This document shows positions 53,700-63,623 of a stretch of DNA of 64,000 nt, in pieces. Position 1 is the first letter of the stretch; the number at the start of each line of letters is the position of its first letter. Origin of the DNA: Diphasiastrum complanatum (Eukaryota > Streptophyta > Lycopodiopsida > Lycopodiales > Lycopodiaceae); NCBI GenBank assembly GCA_029204225.1, contig CM055112.1:29972203-30036202 (forward strand), read 5' to 3'. A model generated the notes under the pieces. That model searched no databases. It was not told the DNA's origin and worked only from the letters and a program-made list of their open reading frames with translations. The translations under genes were made by a program, and so were the position numbers.

Positions 53700-55073
53700 G
53701 CCAGGCTGCATTTGCGCACATTTCCTCCGGTCTTTCAGCATTGGTCCAGTTCGAGCGTGGTTGTACAATGAATCATATTTTTGATCCCGCTACTAGATGC
53801 CAGTTGTTTCATACACGGGTGGTTCCAGCAGTGATGTATGCCTCCGAGATTTGGTTGCCTGGACTTTCTCTCCGGGACTGGGCAGGCCATTCCCGCATTC
53901 CAGCCACTATGTTGGGTCGCATGATACGTGCCAAGACTACCACCCCTCATGATATCCTATGTGCTGAGTTTGCTGGGATTCAAGAGATTCGTGCATCTCA
54001 CCCAGATAGATACATAGTTGCTGCGGTTACTTCTTCACGTGTCCTAGCTGATTTTCATGCCAAGCTATCCTGGTACCAGCAGGCGTCTGATCTCTTACGA
54101 CATCTGGGCATCTCTATCATGGATCTTCCTCGTGGTACGCATTCGTATATCCGAGGCTATTTATTCCGTCGATATATGTAGCAGACTTGGAGCTCCCTCC
54201 CACCTTCCCGTATTCGACTGAGCTAGTTCCTTTCTTTGGATCCTTCTGGTTTGCCATTGTTGCCGCTGTATCTCTCACAGCCCCTATCACACAGCCTGCA
54301 CTATCATCTTGGGCAGTTGCGCATTTCCTCTCATCAGCTTGCTATTGAGGCCGGTCGTGCATGGGATATCCCCCAGGAGCGTCGTCTATGTCGCTTGTGC
54401 TCGTTGCAGGAGGTGGAAGATGAAGCCCATTTCCTCCTCAGATGTTCGTTGTATTATGAGATACGAGGGAGGTATTATTGTCTCTTTCGCGATGGCCCGC
54501 ATACACTACTTCGCAGTTTTGTCTCCTATCCGGATGCTCGTTGCTTGGGACTTCTTGTTCGTGAGATGCTTACTCTCCGTCAGTCTCATCTGCCTGTACC
54601 AGATCACCTGGGGTTAGACTCCCGGCAGCTGCTTCTCACTGGCTTCTTTCGGACTCGAGCACATGGTGATGACTCCGATGATGAGATTCCTATCGCTGTG
54701 CCACCGCGGAAAAAGCCCAGATGTAGTCGGCACTCGCCTCCATCGGGGCCCACTGTACGGTCCACTCAGCGAACACTTCACACTTACTTTCGCTGATATG
54801 TACTTATTCTCCACCTGGCCCGGATTGTGGGCATTGGTACTTTTTCTATAGTTCTTCTGTTATACCTGGCCCGGGTTGTGGGCTTATTTCACTTCTACTT
54901 TGTTCTACTTTCATTCATAGCTAGTTTATAGCATTTTATGGCCACGTCCTCCTATGGATGATGCTCCTGCTGTTGCTCGTACATATTTTCTTTTTGGTCT
55001 TATGCACCCACGGGTGCCCAAAAGACGTTAATAAAGCTTTCTTTCTTTCTTTCTTTCTCTCTCTCTCTCTCTC
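53700..55073 (+). mobile_element. LINE-a: non-LTR retrotransposon ORF2 C-terminus and 3' end
   Basis: Plus-strand coding remnant: LFHTRVVPAVMYASEIW (end of the RT thumb), AFAGIQEIRASHPDRYIVAA-like region, RIRLS, then LAIEAGRAWDIPQERRLCRLC with a CCHC-type finger (C-x2-C...DEAHFLLRC) and IRGRYYCLF. Two stops occur near 54180 and 54224. The last 186 codons (54236-54796) are open, ending in a basic tail with KKPRCSRH. The 3' UTR ends with the hairpin at 55004-55017, then TTAATAAAG and a (TTTC)n(TC)n tail to about 55073. Most of the RT and all upstream parts are missing, in line with 5' truncation. Confidence 0.8.
55004..55017 (+). ncRNA. LINE-a 3' terminal hairpin
   Basis: GCACCC-AC-GGGTGC, a perfect 6-bp stem just upstream of the 3' tail. 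Counterpart in LINE-b with two compensatory changes. Confidence 0.6.
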
Positions 55074-55078
55074 TAAAC

Positions 55079-56140
55079 TTTCACATAATATCGAGGGATT
55101 TGATACTGCTTGGAGCAAATTTGATGATAAAGTCTTATTAATAAAGTTCCGTTCCATTGAACAATGCAATGCTGCTTTACGCCTTAGAGCTAAGCTCAAA
55201 GGCACTTTTATTTATATAGATGAAGATCTAACACACACACAATGGGGCAAGCGAGGAAATTGATCATTCAGGAGGCCAATGCTCGAAATCAAAGAGTAGT
55301 CTTTATTGAAGGCAAGCCTAAATTCTATGATAAGATTTCACAATAGGAAGTCGGGGATCCAAGGCGGAACTGCCTGAGATTTGTCTCTCTCAGGCATTGT
55401 CTTTTGGCCTGTGCTACCGCATTGATCAGCTTCAGGTCTCTTCTGATCAGCTGGCTATTGAGACAAGCAGATACATAGACACACCACGACCCTTATGAAT
55501 CTTCAGTGTTGTACACTACAAGAGGTTGAGGATGAGTTTCACTTTATTGTCAGATGTCCAGCTTACTATGAGATTAGAGGCAGATATCACTGTCTCTATC
55601 GGGACATTCCACTCGCACTTGGTTCCTTCTTTGCCTAAGTTGGTTTGCTATTACGAGAAATGTTCTCTTTGAGATCTTCTCTTCTGTTCGATGATCAGGA
55701 TGTTGACCACAACCAGCCACATATTACACTTTTCTTTCAGAAAAGATTTAGAGATGATATTTCAAATAGTGAGATTGACATTCCAACTCGATGACCGAAG
55801 CTCGACCGAAGCTCCATCGTCTTCCTCGACCATCCAAATCCAGAGTTCACCACCAGAGACCTCCATCTGTCTCACACCAGATCACACAATTTTTCTCTCT
55901 CAATAAGTAAGTTTTATTCCTCCGTGTAGCTATTGGTTAAGCTACTGCTTTTGTACCCTCACCATAGCTGGAGGTTAAGCTTTGGTTCTATTTCCGGTTT
56001 ATTTCTGTTTTATTCTATCTTTTAGCTAATAGAAATAAGTCCGGCATGGACGATGCTCCTTTCTGATGTATTTTTTCTCATGTGCCCAAGGGCACTCTTT
56101 AGACATTAATACATTCTATTCTATTCTCTCTCTTCGTGGC
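55079..56140 (+). mobile_element. LINE-b: internally deleted copy related to LINE-a
   Basis: First part (about 55079-55263): FRSIEQCNAALRLRAKLKGT and FIYIDEDLTHTQWGKR, resembling the C-terminal part of plant LINE ORF1-like proteins. Second part (about 55430-55905, frameshifted): LQEVEDEFHFIVRCPAYYEI then RGRYHCLYRD, matching LINE-a LQEVEDEAHFLLRCSLYYEI then RGRYYCLFRD. Everything between (endonuclease, RT) is deleted. The 3' UTR ends with the hairpin at 56082-56095, TTAATACATTCTATTC and a CT-rich tail. Confidence 0.72.
56082..56095 (+). ncRNA. LINE-b 3' terminal hairpin
   Basis: GTGCCC-AA-GGGCAC, a perfect 6-bp stem in the same position relative to the tail as in LINE-a. Confidence 0.6.
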
Positions 56141-56886
56141 CAGCGCAGGTCTGCTGGCCCGTGGCCTGGTTTTGTGTTTATTTTTCTTTTACAAAAAAAA
56201 AAAAGGATTCTGATCAGCGAATCGTGATTTGCAGAACAGTGAATCGTGATTTGCAGAACTATGGTTCAATGGCTACACACACAGACACATACACATACAT
56301 GGGCGAAAAATTTACTTGTTTTGGTGTGCAAGAGTGGCTCCATTCTTTTTTCAGGACAAGCTTGTGGTGTGAACTGGCAAAATCATAGAGTCGACAATGT
56401 TACGTTGAAAAAATAAGGGTGCTCAAAGCAGGTCTATGCGCTGAATGCATAAGCACAGAATAATGTGGTGGGACCTTTTTCCTGTTGTGTTGGTCTTCAG
56501 ATTTGGAGTACTGCTTAATAAGAACGGTTGAAAGCATTTGTATGATTATTGGAGGTCCAGAAAGACGAAGTACTGCAAAGCATGTCCAAGATTTTGTTTA
56601 CTAGTCAACGAAGAAATTTGGGGGCACAAAGATGATCGGCTAGTCTCAACAATAATGCTCCCCACTGTCCCTATCAATCATAAGTCCAGTTCTGAAGGCC
56701 ACCAAATTCGGAAGACCAGCACATTGGGACCAGACCCCTATCATGTTATTCCATGCTGAATCTCATCAAAACATAGGCCTGTTTTTACCACTCTGATTTT
56801 GACAAAGAAAAACCAGGAGTGTATTCCTTACCTAGAAAACTAACCCTAAGAAAGGACACCAGTACTCTTACACCTTTCTTACTTCA
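56141..56886. other. no recognisable gene
   Basis: An A-run at about 56192 and a short duplicated GCAGAAC.GTGAATCGTGATTT motif at 56215-56260. Small open frames lack motifs. Confidence 0.5.
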
Positions 56887-57285
56887 ATGTTAGATGAGCC
56901 AACATGCTATGAAGATGCTTGTAAATCTAAGAGTTGGATGGATGCTATGAAAATAGAGTATGATGCTCTCATTGAGAATCATACTTGGGATCTTGTGAAT
57001 CTTCCTCAAGGGAAGAAACCTCTTGATTGCAAGTGGGTATTTAGATTGAAGTATAATCAAGATGGATCAATAAGTAAGCATAAATCCAGGCTTGTAGCAA
57101 AAGGATTCTTACAAACTAAAGGCATTGATTATGATGAGACTTTGCTCCTGTGGCTAAGCTTGTTACTATCAGGTTGATCATTAGTCTTGCTACAACCTTC
57201 AATTGGGAGCTATTCCAACTTGATTTCACAAATGCTTTCCTTAATGGTTATTTGGAGGAAGAGATCTACATGAAGCAACCCGAGC
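56887..57285 (+). pseudogene. copia-4 RT N-terminal remnant
   Basis: EYDALIENHTWDLVNLPQGK, LDCKWVFRLKYNQDGSISKH and KGFLQTKGIDYDET, then a 1-base loss near 57142 and, in the next frame, APVAKLVTIRLIISLATTFN, QLDFTNAFLNGYLEEE and IYMKQPE. It contains motif A (QLDFTNAFLNG) but is cut before the catalytic YVDD. It lies just upstream of the dehydrogenase exons in the same orientation; it may sit in that gene's intron. Confidence 0.85.
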
Positions 57286-57632
57286 TGGTGTCTGTAGACT
57301 TGTGCCATCTGAGTATTGGAACATACTCTATTTACCTTTCTCGGTTGGTATGTACAGTTGAATGCTTCTGAATTACAAGTTGTATGTCCGCCCATGACAT
57401 GAATGACTACAATGCAGATGAGATTGAATCAGTGGTTTATGTTCTGGTTGCTGAAAAGCTTTTTAGTTTTGCTGTGCCCCTTTTTAGCAACTTTTGTTTG
57501 CCTACTAGCAGGTTTTGACTATGATGGTTCTACTGTTCTTGATAGCTGGTCCAATAATTTTTACTTGCTTGAGACAGAACAAGTTGTATTGGATGCATTT
57601 TTTGATTTTGACAGGGAATTAATTATGGTTGC
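57286..57632. other. possible intron sequence of the dehydrogenase gene
   Basis: No TE motif. AT-rich with plausible acceptor sites (TTTTTAG near 57488, GTTGCAG near 57632). The open frame 57403-57711 crosses into the first exon. Confidence 0.35.
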
Positions 57633-58015
57633 AGTTGCTACATGCTTGGGTTTGTACTCTGCTGCACCAAAGGGAGTCTACACACCTGGTCTTGAGGTGC
57701 ATGGAGTCTAATGGGTTTGTGCTTGTCAAATATGGTTTAATTAATCAAATTGTTTTCTCCTCTAGAAAGCCATTCAGCTGTAGTCGGCTTACTTCAAAGA
57801 AGCACTTTTCATGCTCTGAGAAGTTACATTGTTCATAGTTTGCAGGGATAGTTGACGCTGTTGGTGAAGGTGTCGATGCACTGTCTGTGGGTGACAGAGT
57901 TCTAGGCTTGACCAGATTTGGTGCATATTCATCACATATCAATATTCCATCAAAGTATGTACGATCATTTCCTGAAAACTGGTCATTCAGTGAAGCAGCT
58001 TCATTTCCTGTGCAG
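57633..58015 (+). pseudogene. medium-chain dehydrogenase (quinone oxidoreductase/VAT1-like) gene fragment, two exons
   Basis: Exon a (about 57633-57703) encodes GLYSAAPKGVYTPGLEVH. Exon b (57846-58015, flanked by TTTGCAG and GTGCGA) encodes IVDAVGEGVDALSVGDRVL, LTRFGAYSSHINIPSKYV and SFPENWSFSEAASFPVQ with no stop. Joined after CATG they give the family pattern PGLEVxGIVxAVGEGV. MDR enzymes reduce quinones or enones with NADPH; this is the N-terminal catalytic (GroES-like) domain. Odd point: the donor after exon a is GA, not GT (CATG|GAGTCT), so normal splicing there is unlikely. The cofactor-binding half is not in the next kilobase, where a MITE sits. Decaying gene, duplicate fragment, or a gene with diverged exon borders. 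Confidence 0.62.
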
Positions 58016-58228
58016 GTGCGATCCCCAACAATCATGTCATCTACAATAATATGAATGGACTTTTAAAACTAGAGACAGTTTGTGCTGCTATAGACTACCA
58101 AGATTTGTTCGTGCTTAAGTGACTATCTAAATGGATTGTGCTACTTTGATGGATGTATGTAGAGCCCCATTATGTTGCTAATGGATCGGGGCATTCTTCT
58201 GAACTTAGAATTGATAAGGTAATTCAAT
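58016..58228. other. spacer, possibly intron
   Basis: Follows a GT donor at 58016. No motif seen up to the hAT-type MITE. Confidence 0.4.
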
Positions 58229-58976
58229 GTCAGAACCATAGATCCAGCGGTACGCCGCAGATCCCGGTACCGCGGATCCATACTGATCCGCAGTACCATA
58301 ATATATAATATTTTTTTTTTAATATTTTAAAAAAAAATAAAATTTAGAAAAAAATAAAATTAAGTGGGCAATATGGGTATCAGCTTGAAGCTGTTGACGA
58401 GAGCAGTGCATTTATGCAAGTTGCCGGTTCTGACGAGAGCGAACAGCCAAAGGACCAAGGGGATGCAAAATACCAAAAAGTGTGTTTTCGCTCAGGGAGT
58501 CGGAAGGCCAACTCATGAAGAGGTTGTATCGTCGGGGCCCCGGACCCCACCGTTGGGGGGCTCTGCCCCCCAAACCCCCCAAGACTTGCTGCTATATAGA
58601 AATTGTAATCTACTCATCTCATAACCATCATGGTCTCACTGTAGACCCTATACTAACAACCGTGCTCAGTAATGGCTTCTCCTCATAACGGGAGCCTTAC
58701 AGATCTGAGCTCACGGTTAACTAGTGACTACTAAACTGAGAGGTGCATTATTTAGTTGTCTAACACATTTTGTAGCTGAAAGCACCGGCAACCTGCATAA
58801 ATGCACTGCTCTCGTCAAGAGCTTCAAGCTGATACCCATATTGCCCACTATTTTTTTGTTAAGTTATTTTTTTTTTAAAGAAGAATTAAAAATAAAAATA
58901 AAAAATAGTGCTGCCCTGGTACCACGGATTTTTGGGTGGCACCATAATGGCGGTACCACGTGCCACTGGTCAGAAC
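58229..58976. mobile_element. hAT-type foldback MITE with perfect 8-bp TSD
   Basis: GTCAGAAC flanks it at 58229-58236 and 58969-58976. The element (58237-58968, 732 bp) begins CATAGATCCAGCGGTACG and ends ACCACGTGCCACTG. Its termini are rich in GGTACC/CCGCGG palindromes, followed by A/T runs. Internal inverted arms 58363-58428 and 58784-58849 match at 64 of 66 positions. The centre (58520-58590) is GC-rich with GGGGGGCTCTGCCCCCC. An 8-bp duplication is the hAT superfamily hallmark. No coding capacity. Confidence 0.88.
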
Positions 58977-59714
58977 AGAGAATTTTTATTGAGGCTAATA
59001 TTTTATACCAAGCAGACAATACACAAATCATAACTTGGCAGATGAATCTGATTTATGGTAAGCATCCTTCGATGATTACCTCCACTTTATCAACCCTGCT
59101 CAAGCCCTAGTTTTCATCTACTCCAATCTCCAGCAATCTGCATCTGGCCTTTTTATGTATATGCATAGAACCCACGGTTCCCAGAACCGTGGGCTCTGAG
59201 AACCGTGGCAGGAAACGTACCGTGGTACGGTTCACCTAATTAATTAATCAATTAATTTACTACATTTCCCCCCCAAAACCCCTGCAGCTCGTTTTTAGAC
59301 CCTCATTTCTCATTTTTTGCAGGTGGAGGTTTCTGAGAGTGGGTGGAGGTTTCTGAGAGAGTGTTGCTCAGATTGGTGAGAGAGAAGAGGGCAGGGTAGA
59401 GAGACTGTAGCGGCCTCTGTAGAGAGAGAAAATTAAGGTTTAGTTGTAGGGTTGTTTTTTTGGCTAAAAATTCAGGTTTTTGACATTCCCTCATGCAAAT
59501 AGGTCTATTTTTAGGGTTTAGGCATTTAAGATCATGGAGAGAGTTTGGGACAGCCTAGAGAGAGACTGTACCAGCTCATCTAGAGAGAGAAGGATAGGGT
59601 TTATGGGTTAGGGTTTTTTTTGGAGCCAAAAATCAGGTTTTTTGCATTTGTCTTGTCTTGCACTTCTTCCGTACTTCACTTCCATACTCCCTGTTTCCTT
59701 AACCGTCTCACACC
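58977..59714. other. upstream region of hAT-2
   Basis: Contains CATAGAACCCACGG at 59166 and the perfect palindrome CCCACGGTTC-CCA-GAACCGTGGG (59171-59193). This is similar in style to the MITE ends and possibly the hAT-2 left terminus. A directly repeated GTGGAGGTTTCTGAGAG (about 59323 and 59342) and repeated AGAGAGACTGTA words lie in the putative 5' UTR. Confidence 0.45.
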
Positions 59715-61310
59715 ATGCCTCCTGGAGATATGCCTGAGCTCTGGGGTGAGGTGGACCAAGACCCCGAGTTCGTTAGGTCTGACGTTCGGTCTGGGACGCG
59801 TGGATGGTCCTGTAGGTTTTGTCATGCTCGTTTTGTCAGCACCCTCACTATGCTGAAAGGCCATCTCCTTGGTGCTGTCAAGGGCGATGGCCGACGCTTA
59901 GGCTCCCACCCTTGCCCACACATGCCTACTTTGGAGCGTTGTAGGCTCATTGACATATATGGAGCTCGATTGATGCAGGCCGGTATGTCACTAGATCTTG
60001 ATGTATATGCAGTGGTGTCATCCACCCCACGGGATCCACTAGCTCCTCGTCCACCACCACCACGTCCTCCCCCACCTCTTGTTCCTGCTCCTCCCCCTCA
60101 GCCTGATGCATATCCATCACTCGTTCCTCAACCCACGGCACCACCACAACCCACTTCACCACATCCCGCCCCTCCTTCTGCTACATCTATTCCAGTCGGT
60201 GCATTTCCACAGCGTCCTCCTGCAGTCACTCAGATGACTCGCCCAGTGCAGACATTCCGTTTTCTTCGCTCTGAGTCGGCGCCAGATGGTCTCTCACAGG
60301 ACACCCAGGACATACTATCCACTTTCCCTACACATCAGGATGATTTGGACTCCGATGATGAGGACGGTGATGGTAGACAGCATGGTGAGGCTGGTTCTTC
60401 TGGAGCTTCTTCGCCACCTTCTCTGCAGCCCCGGCATCCCCGCAGCCGCAGCATCCCCCTCAGCCACCTCAGGCCCAGTTTCCCCCCCAGCCTCGGCACC
60501 CCCCTGCCACTGACATACCTCCTGCTCCTCGTAGGGGTGCTTACCGCACTAGGGCATCTTCCAGCAGATCGTCTCGCAGCTCCCAATATAGACAGCAGTC
60601 CATGGGGGAGTCTTTCCAACCCCATCTTGAGGCCGAGGCCCAGCAGGCTGTGGCAAACAGGTCCACGCTTCCGGCCACCCGTGGCTGAGACTATTCGTAC
60701 CACCTACCTTACGTCCACGATGGAGGATCTCACCACACAGCCGTCGGCCAGTGATCAACATACTGGTGTCCTGCTGCATGGGCACTATGTTCTATCGAGC
60801 CATTGATGCCAGTAGAGGTGGTGGGGTTATTGACAGACAGTTTATGTTCGATATCATCAGTGAGGTTATCGAGGAGGTTGGCCCTGCCAACGTAGTGCAG
60901 GTTGTCACCGACAACGCGAGTAATTGCGTGAACATGTCTCACTTGCTACAACAGCAGTATGTTGCTATTGTATGGACCCCCTGTGCTGCACATAGCATTG
61001 ATCTTATACTAGGGGATATTGGCCGCTTGCCCTGGGTTCGCACATTAGCTGACATGGCACTTGTCGTGGTGACATTTATCACCCGGAAGAGGCGTGCCCT
61101 CGCCCTATTCCGCACCTTCAGTTCACTTGATCTGAAGAAACCAGCTCCCACACGTTTTGCATTCGACCTGGTTGTCATGCATAGGCTTATTAGAGTCAGA
61201 CATCAGCTCAGACACATGGCCACTAGTTCTACATTTAGGGAGCTGCCTTTCTCTAGTAGGCTTGATGGTTTGGGTAGAAAATTTCCATTTAGTCAATAGG
61301 TCCAGTCCCT
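59715..61310 (+). pseudogene. hAT-2 transposase pseudogene (BED finger, DUF659 part)
   Basis: Start MPPGDMPELWGEVD. BED-type finger CRFCHARFVSTLTMLKGHL (about residues 34-52), then RCRLIDIYGARLMQAG, a Pro-rich linker, an acidic patch (DLDSDDEDGDG) and, after a frameshift near 60400, an SR-rich stretch and MGESFQPHLEAEAQQAVAN. Deletions near 60660 and 60735 remove most of the DUF659 N-half. It resumes at RRPVINILVSCCMGTMFYRA, VVQVVTDNASNCVNMSHLL (catalytic-Asp region) and WTPCAAHSIDLILGDIG. It stops at about 61299 without the C-terminal dimerisation domain. Cut-and-paste transposase relic, related to hAT-1. Confidence 0.83.
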
Positions 61311-61406
61311 AGACAGGTCAACGGTCTCTATCATACCCTGTTGAGGAACTCTGTCAGTTTGAGATTAGAGTCTTGAGTTCTTTGTGGGGAGCTTTAGAGG
61401 CATGAT

Positions 61407-61812
61407 TCATTTGCCATGTGCTACATCCACTGTCTCTCTCTCATGCTGTATATCCTCTGGTAGTGGATCAGGTCGGTACACATCCTGCTCTGGTAGAGGT
61501 GGCTCATACATCCTTGCCATCATCCTTTGTAATCGATCATGCTCCAGGCCATAGCCTATGTCTGCCTCATACTCTGCCTCAAACTCTGCCTCAAGCTCTG
61601 CATCAAGCTCTGCCTCAGCCATGGTCTCCAATCCTGGAGCAGGAATACCCAAATCATCATCATCATCATCCTCATCCTCCTCATCAGCACCCATGCCCAT
61701 ACCTGTCCCCTGGCTAGCACCTGTATACTAATCATGACCCACTCTGTCCATCAATAACCGTCTAACCCACAACAACTCTCTCTCTGTCTCTGTTGCAATG
61801 TCAGCCGCAACA
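61407..61812 (-). pseudogene. acidic reading frame, possibly a hAT C-terminal tail
   Basis: Minus-strand frame: TETERELLWVRRLLMDRVGH, one stop (about 61728), SQGTGMGMGADEEDEDDDDDDL, then a repeat of [AE]E.DAELEAEFEAEYEAD (DNA repeat CTCTGCCTCA) and YEPPLPEQDVYRPDPLPEDI to a stop at about 61407. The RRLLxDRV..acidic-tail layout resembles what follows the dimerisation domain in hAT proteins. It converges on hAT-2. Assignment is tentative. Confidence 0.4.
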
Positions 61813-61881
61813 TCTGCATGTAAACGCATGTCTCAGGGATCCGAAAATAATTAATGAGGGCCCAATTGACAATGTCCTTAC

Positions 61882-61990
61882 CATAGTGGCACGTGGTACC
61901 GCCATTATGGTACCGCGGTACCATAATGGTGGTACCGCGGTTATGGTGCCGCCCTCAAACCAGCGGCACCAGGGCGGCACCACAAAAAAA
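61882..61990. repeat. hAT-like terminal repeat, inverted relative to the MITE right end
   Basis: CATAGTGGCACGTGGTACC starts at 61882. The 29 bp at 61886-61914 are the reverse complement of 58938-58966 with one mismatch. Stacked GGTACC/CCGCGG palindromes follow, then CACCAGGGCGGCACC and an A-rich stretch, the same order as the MITE end. It is probably the left end of another member of this family; its right end is not in the window. Confidence 0.65.
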
Positions 61991-62106
61991 ATATTTTTTA
62001 TTATTTTTAAAAAAAAAAAAAAAAACCCTTTTAACAGGCTAAAACTAGGTAAAAAATTCAGGAAAAAAATGGCTACGGTTTAGAAAAAAGATGTTACTGT
62101 ACAGGG

Positions 62107-62540
62107 GGACTGTACTGGGGGCACTGTGGGAGAGCGGACCCAATCGGAGTGCGGCATGTGGGGGAGCAATACATGGGGCAGATACAGTAGCACATGGGCA
62201 CTGTGGAGGAGCAGACCATGGACCCAATCGGAGTGCAGCATGTGGGGGAGCAATACATCCGGACAGGTACACCGTCACATGGGCACTGTGGAGGAGCAGA
62301 CCATGGACCCAATCGCAGTGCAGCATGTGGAGGATCAGCACATGGGGCAGGTACAGTAGCACATGGGCACTGTGGAGGAGCAACCATGGACCCAATCGGA
62401 GTGCAGCATGTGGGGGAGCAATATATCCGGACAGGTACACCGTCACATGGGCACTATGGAGGAGCAGACCATGGACCCAATCGCAATGCAGCATGTGGGG
62501 GATCAGCACATGGGGCAGGTACAGTAGCACATGGGATCAT
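62107..62540. repeat. 84-85 bp tandem array with two alternating unit types
   Basis: CACATGGGCACT (or CACATGGGATCA) starts at 62191, 62276, 62360, 62444 and 62528. Units alternate between one ending ATCCGGACAGGTACACCGT and one ending AGCACATGGGGCAGGTACAGTAG, giving a dimer of about 169 bp. Because 84 is a multiple of 3, several frames stay open on both strands (62091-62615 plus, 62045-62530 minus). These are not considered genes. Confidence 0.88.
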
Positions 62541-62581
62541 CAACAAAAGCAAATTGGGAAACAGGCTGTGGGGTTAAATAG

Positions 62582-62775
62582 ACGAGACAGTGAGAGAGCC
62601 AGTGAGAGGGGGTGAGAGGCATTGTGAGAAGCTGTGAGGGAGAGCCAGTGGGAGGCTGTGAGAGAGAGGCATTGTGAGAGGCTGTGTGACAGACCGAGTG
62701 AGAGGCTGTGAGAGGGGGGCTGTGAGAGAGCCAGTGAGAGCCATTGAGAGGCTGTGAGAGGCTGTGAGGGTCATT
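62582..62775. repeat. degenerate GAGAGGCTGTGAGAG minisatellite
   Basis: Words such as GAGAGGCTGTGAGAG, GAGAGCCAGTGAGAG and GAGAGGCATTGTGAGA recur about a dozen times. Immediately upstream of the ORF at 62798. Confidence 0.8.
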
Positions 62776-62797
62776 TCGAGCAACAGGGTGTCGTGAG

Positions 62798-63124
62798 ATG
62801 GCGGAGGGCGAAGCCAGGGGGAAGCTCGAGGAAGATGTCCGAAAGCACAACGAAAGGCATCGGAAGCAAGAGGCAGACATTGCAGAGATGCTGCGAGAGA
62901 CTCGGCAGAGACACCCAGAGCTGCAGATCCCCGCCCCCGCTGTCGAGCTGGATTTGGATGAGCAGATCGGAATGAACTTCACACGACGGCAGCTCATCAT
63001 GGTCAGGGAAAGGGCTGCCCGCCGTCGGGTTGACCAGGAGGCAGCTCGGGCTAACCGAGAGGCAGAGCGAGAGCGACATAACAATGCTCCTGACAAGGGC
63101 GAGGAGTCAGTGGAGGATCCATAG
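62798..63124 (+). CDS. small charged coiled-coil protein, unrecognised
   Basis: 108 codons from MAEGEARGKLEEDV to a TAG at 63122-63124. Very rich in Glu, Arg and Lys with long helical runs (RKHNERHRKQEADIAEMLRE; RRRVDQEAARANREAERERH), so a coiled coil or basic-acidic helix is likely. No hydrophobic core, signal peptide or known motif. It sits inside the putative hAT-like element that starts at 61882 and could be a second protein of that element, a gene fragment, or chance in GC-rich DNA. Confidence 0.4.
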   Translation: MAEGEARGKLEEDVRKHNERHRKQEADIAEMLRETRQRHPELQIPAPAVELDLDEQIGMNFTRRQLIMVRERAARRRVDQEAARANREAERERHNNAPDKGEESVEDP

Positions 63125-63620
63125 GAATGTTTAGCATAGATGGGGTCTAGCCGTATGTGGCTGACTGTTGTTATCTAATGTTCATCAGTAGATGAGGCAG
63201 TATTTAGTGTCTAGCATGGTGTAAAGAACAGCCCCAGCCATATGCGGCGGGAATACGTATTGTAATTTTGATACATCTGATGAATTAATGTACGGTGTGT
63301 TTTTTGTGCAATGCGTGCCTTGTGTATTGCAATCTGATGTATGTGATTATGAAATGCTATCAGGGGGGTTGTATTTTTGTGTTCTGCATATGCTCTCAAA
63401 CTCTGTAGTGAAAACTAATTGAAAACACGCACACACCATTTGAAGTAAAACTGTAAGTAGAACATCACAATTACAAATTGACAAATACACATTGTGCAGT
63501 GAATAAAATACGTCCAACACTAAATATAATATGAAAAATGGTCTGAATACAGTGTTCGACCATCTGGCCGCCAAACATGGAACATGATATCAAACTGCTA
63601 AAAATAAAATGACGGAGCTA
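63125..63620. other. no recognisable gene
   Basis: AT-richer spacer; short open frames only. Confidence 0.5.
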
Positions 63621-63623
63621 CAA

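Noticed and set aside
62045-62615. 161- and 174-codon frames as genes
   Set aside because: They come from an 84-bp tandem repeat whose length is a multiple of three.
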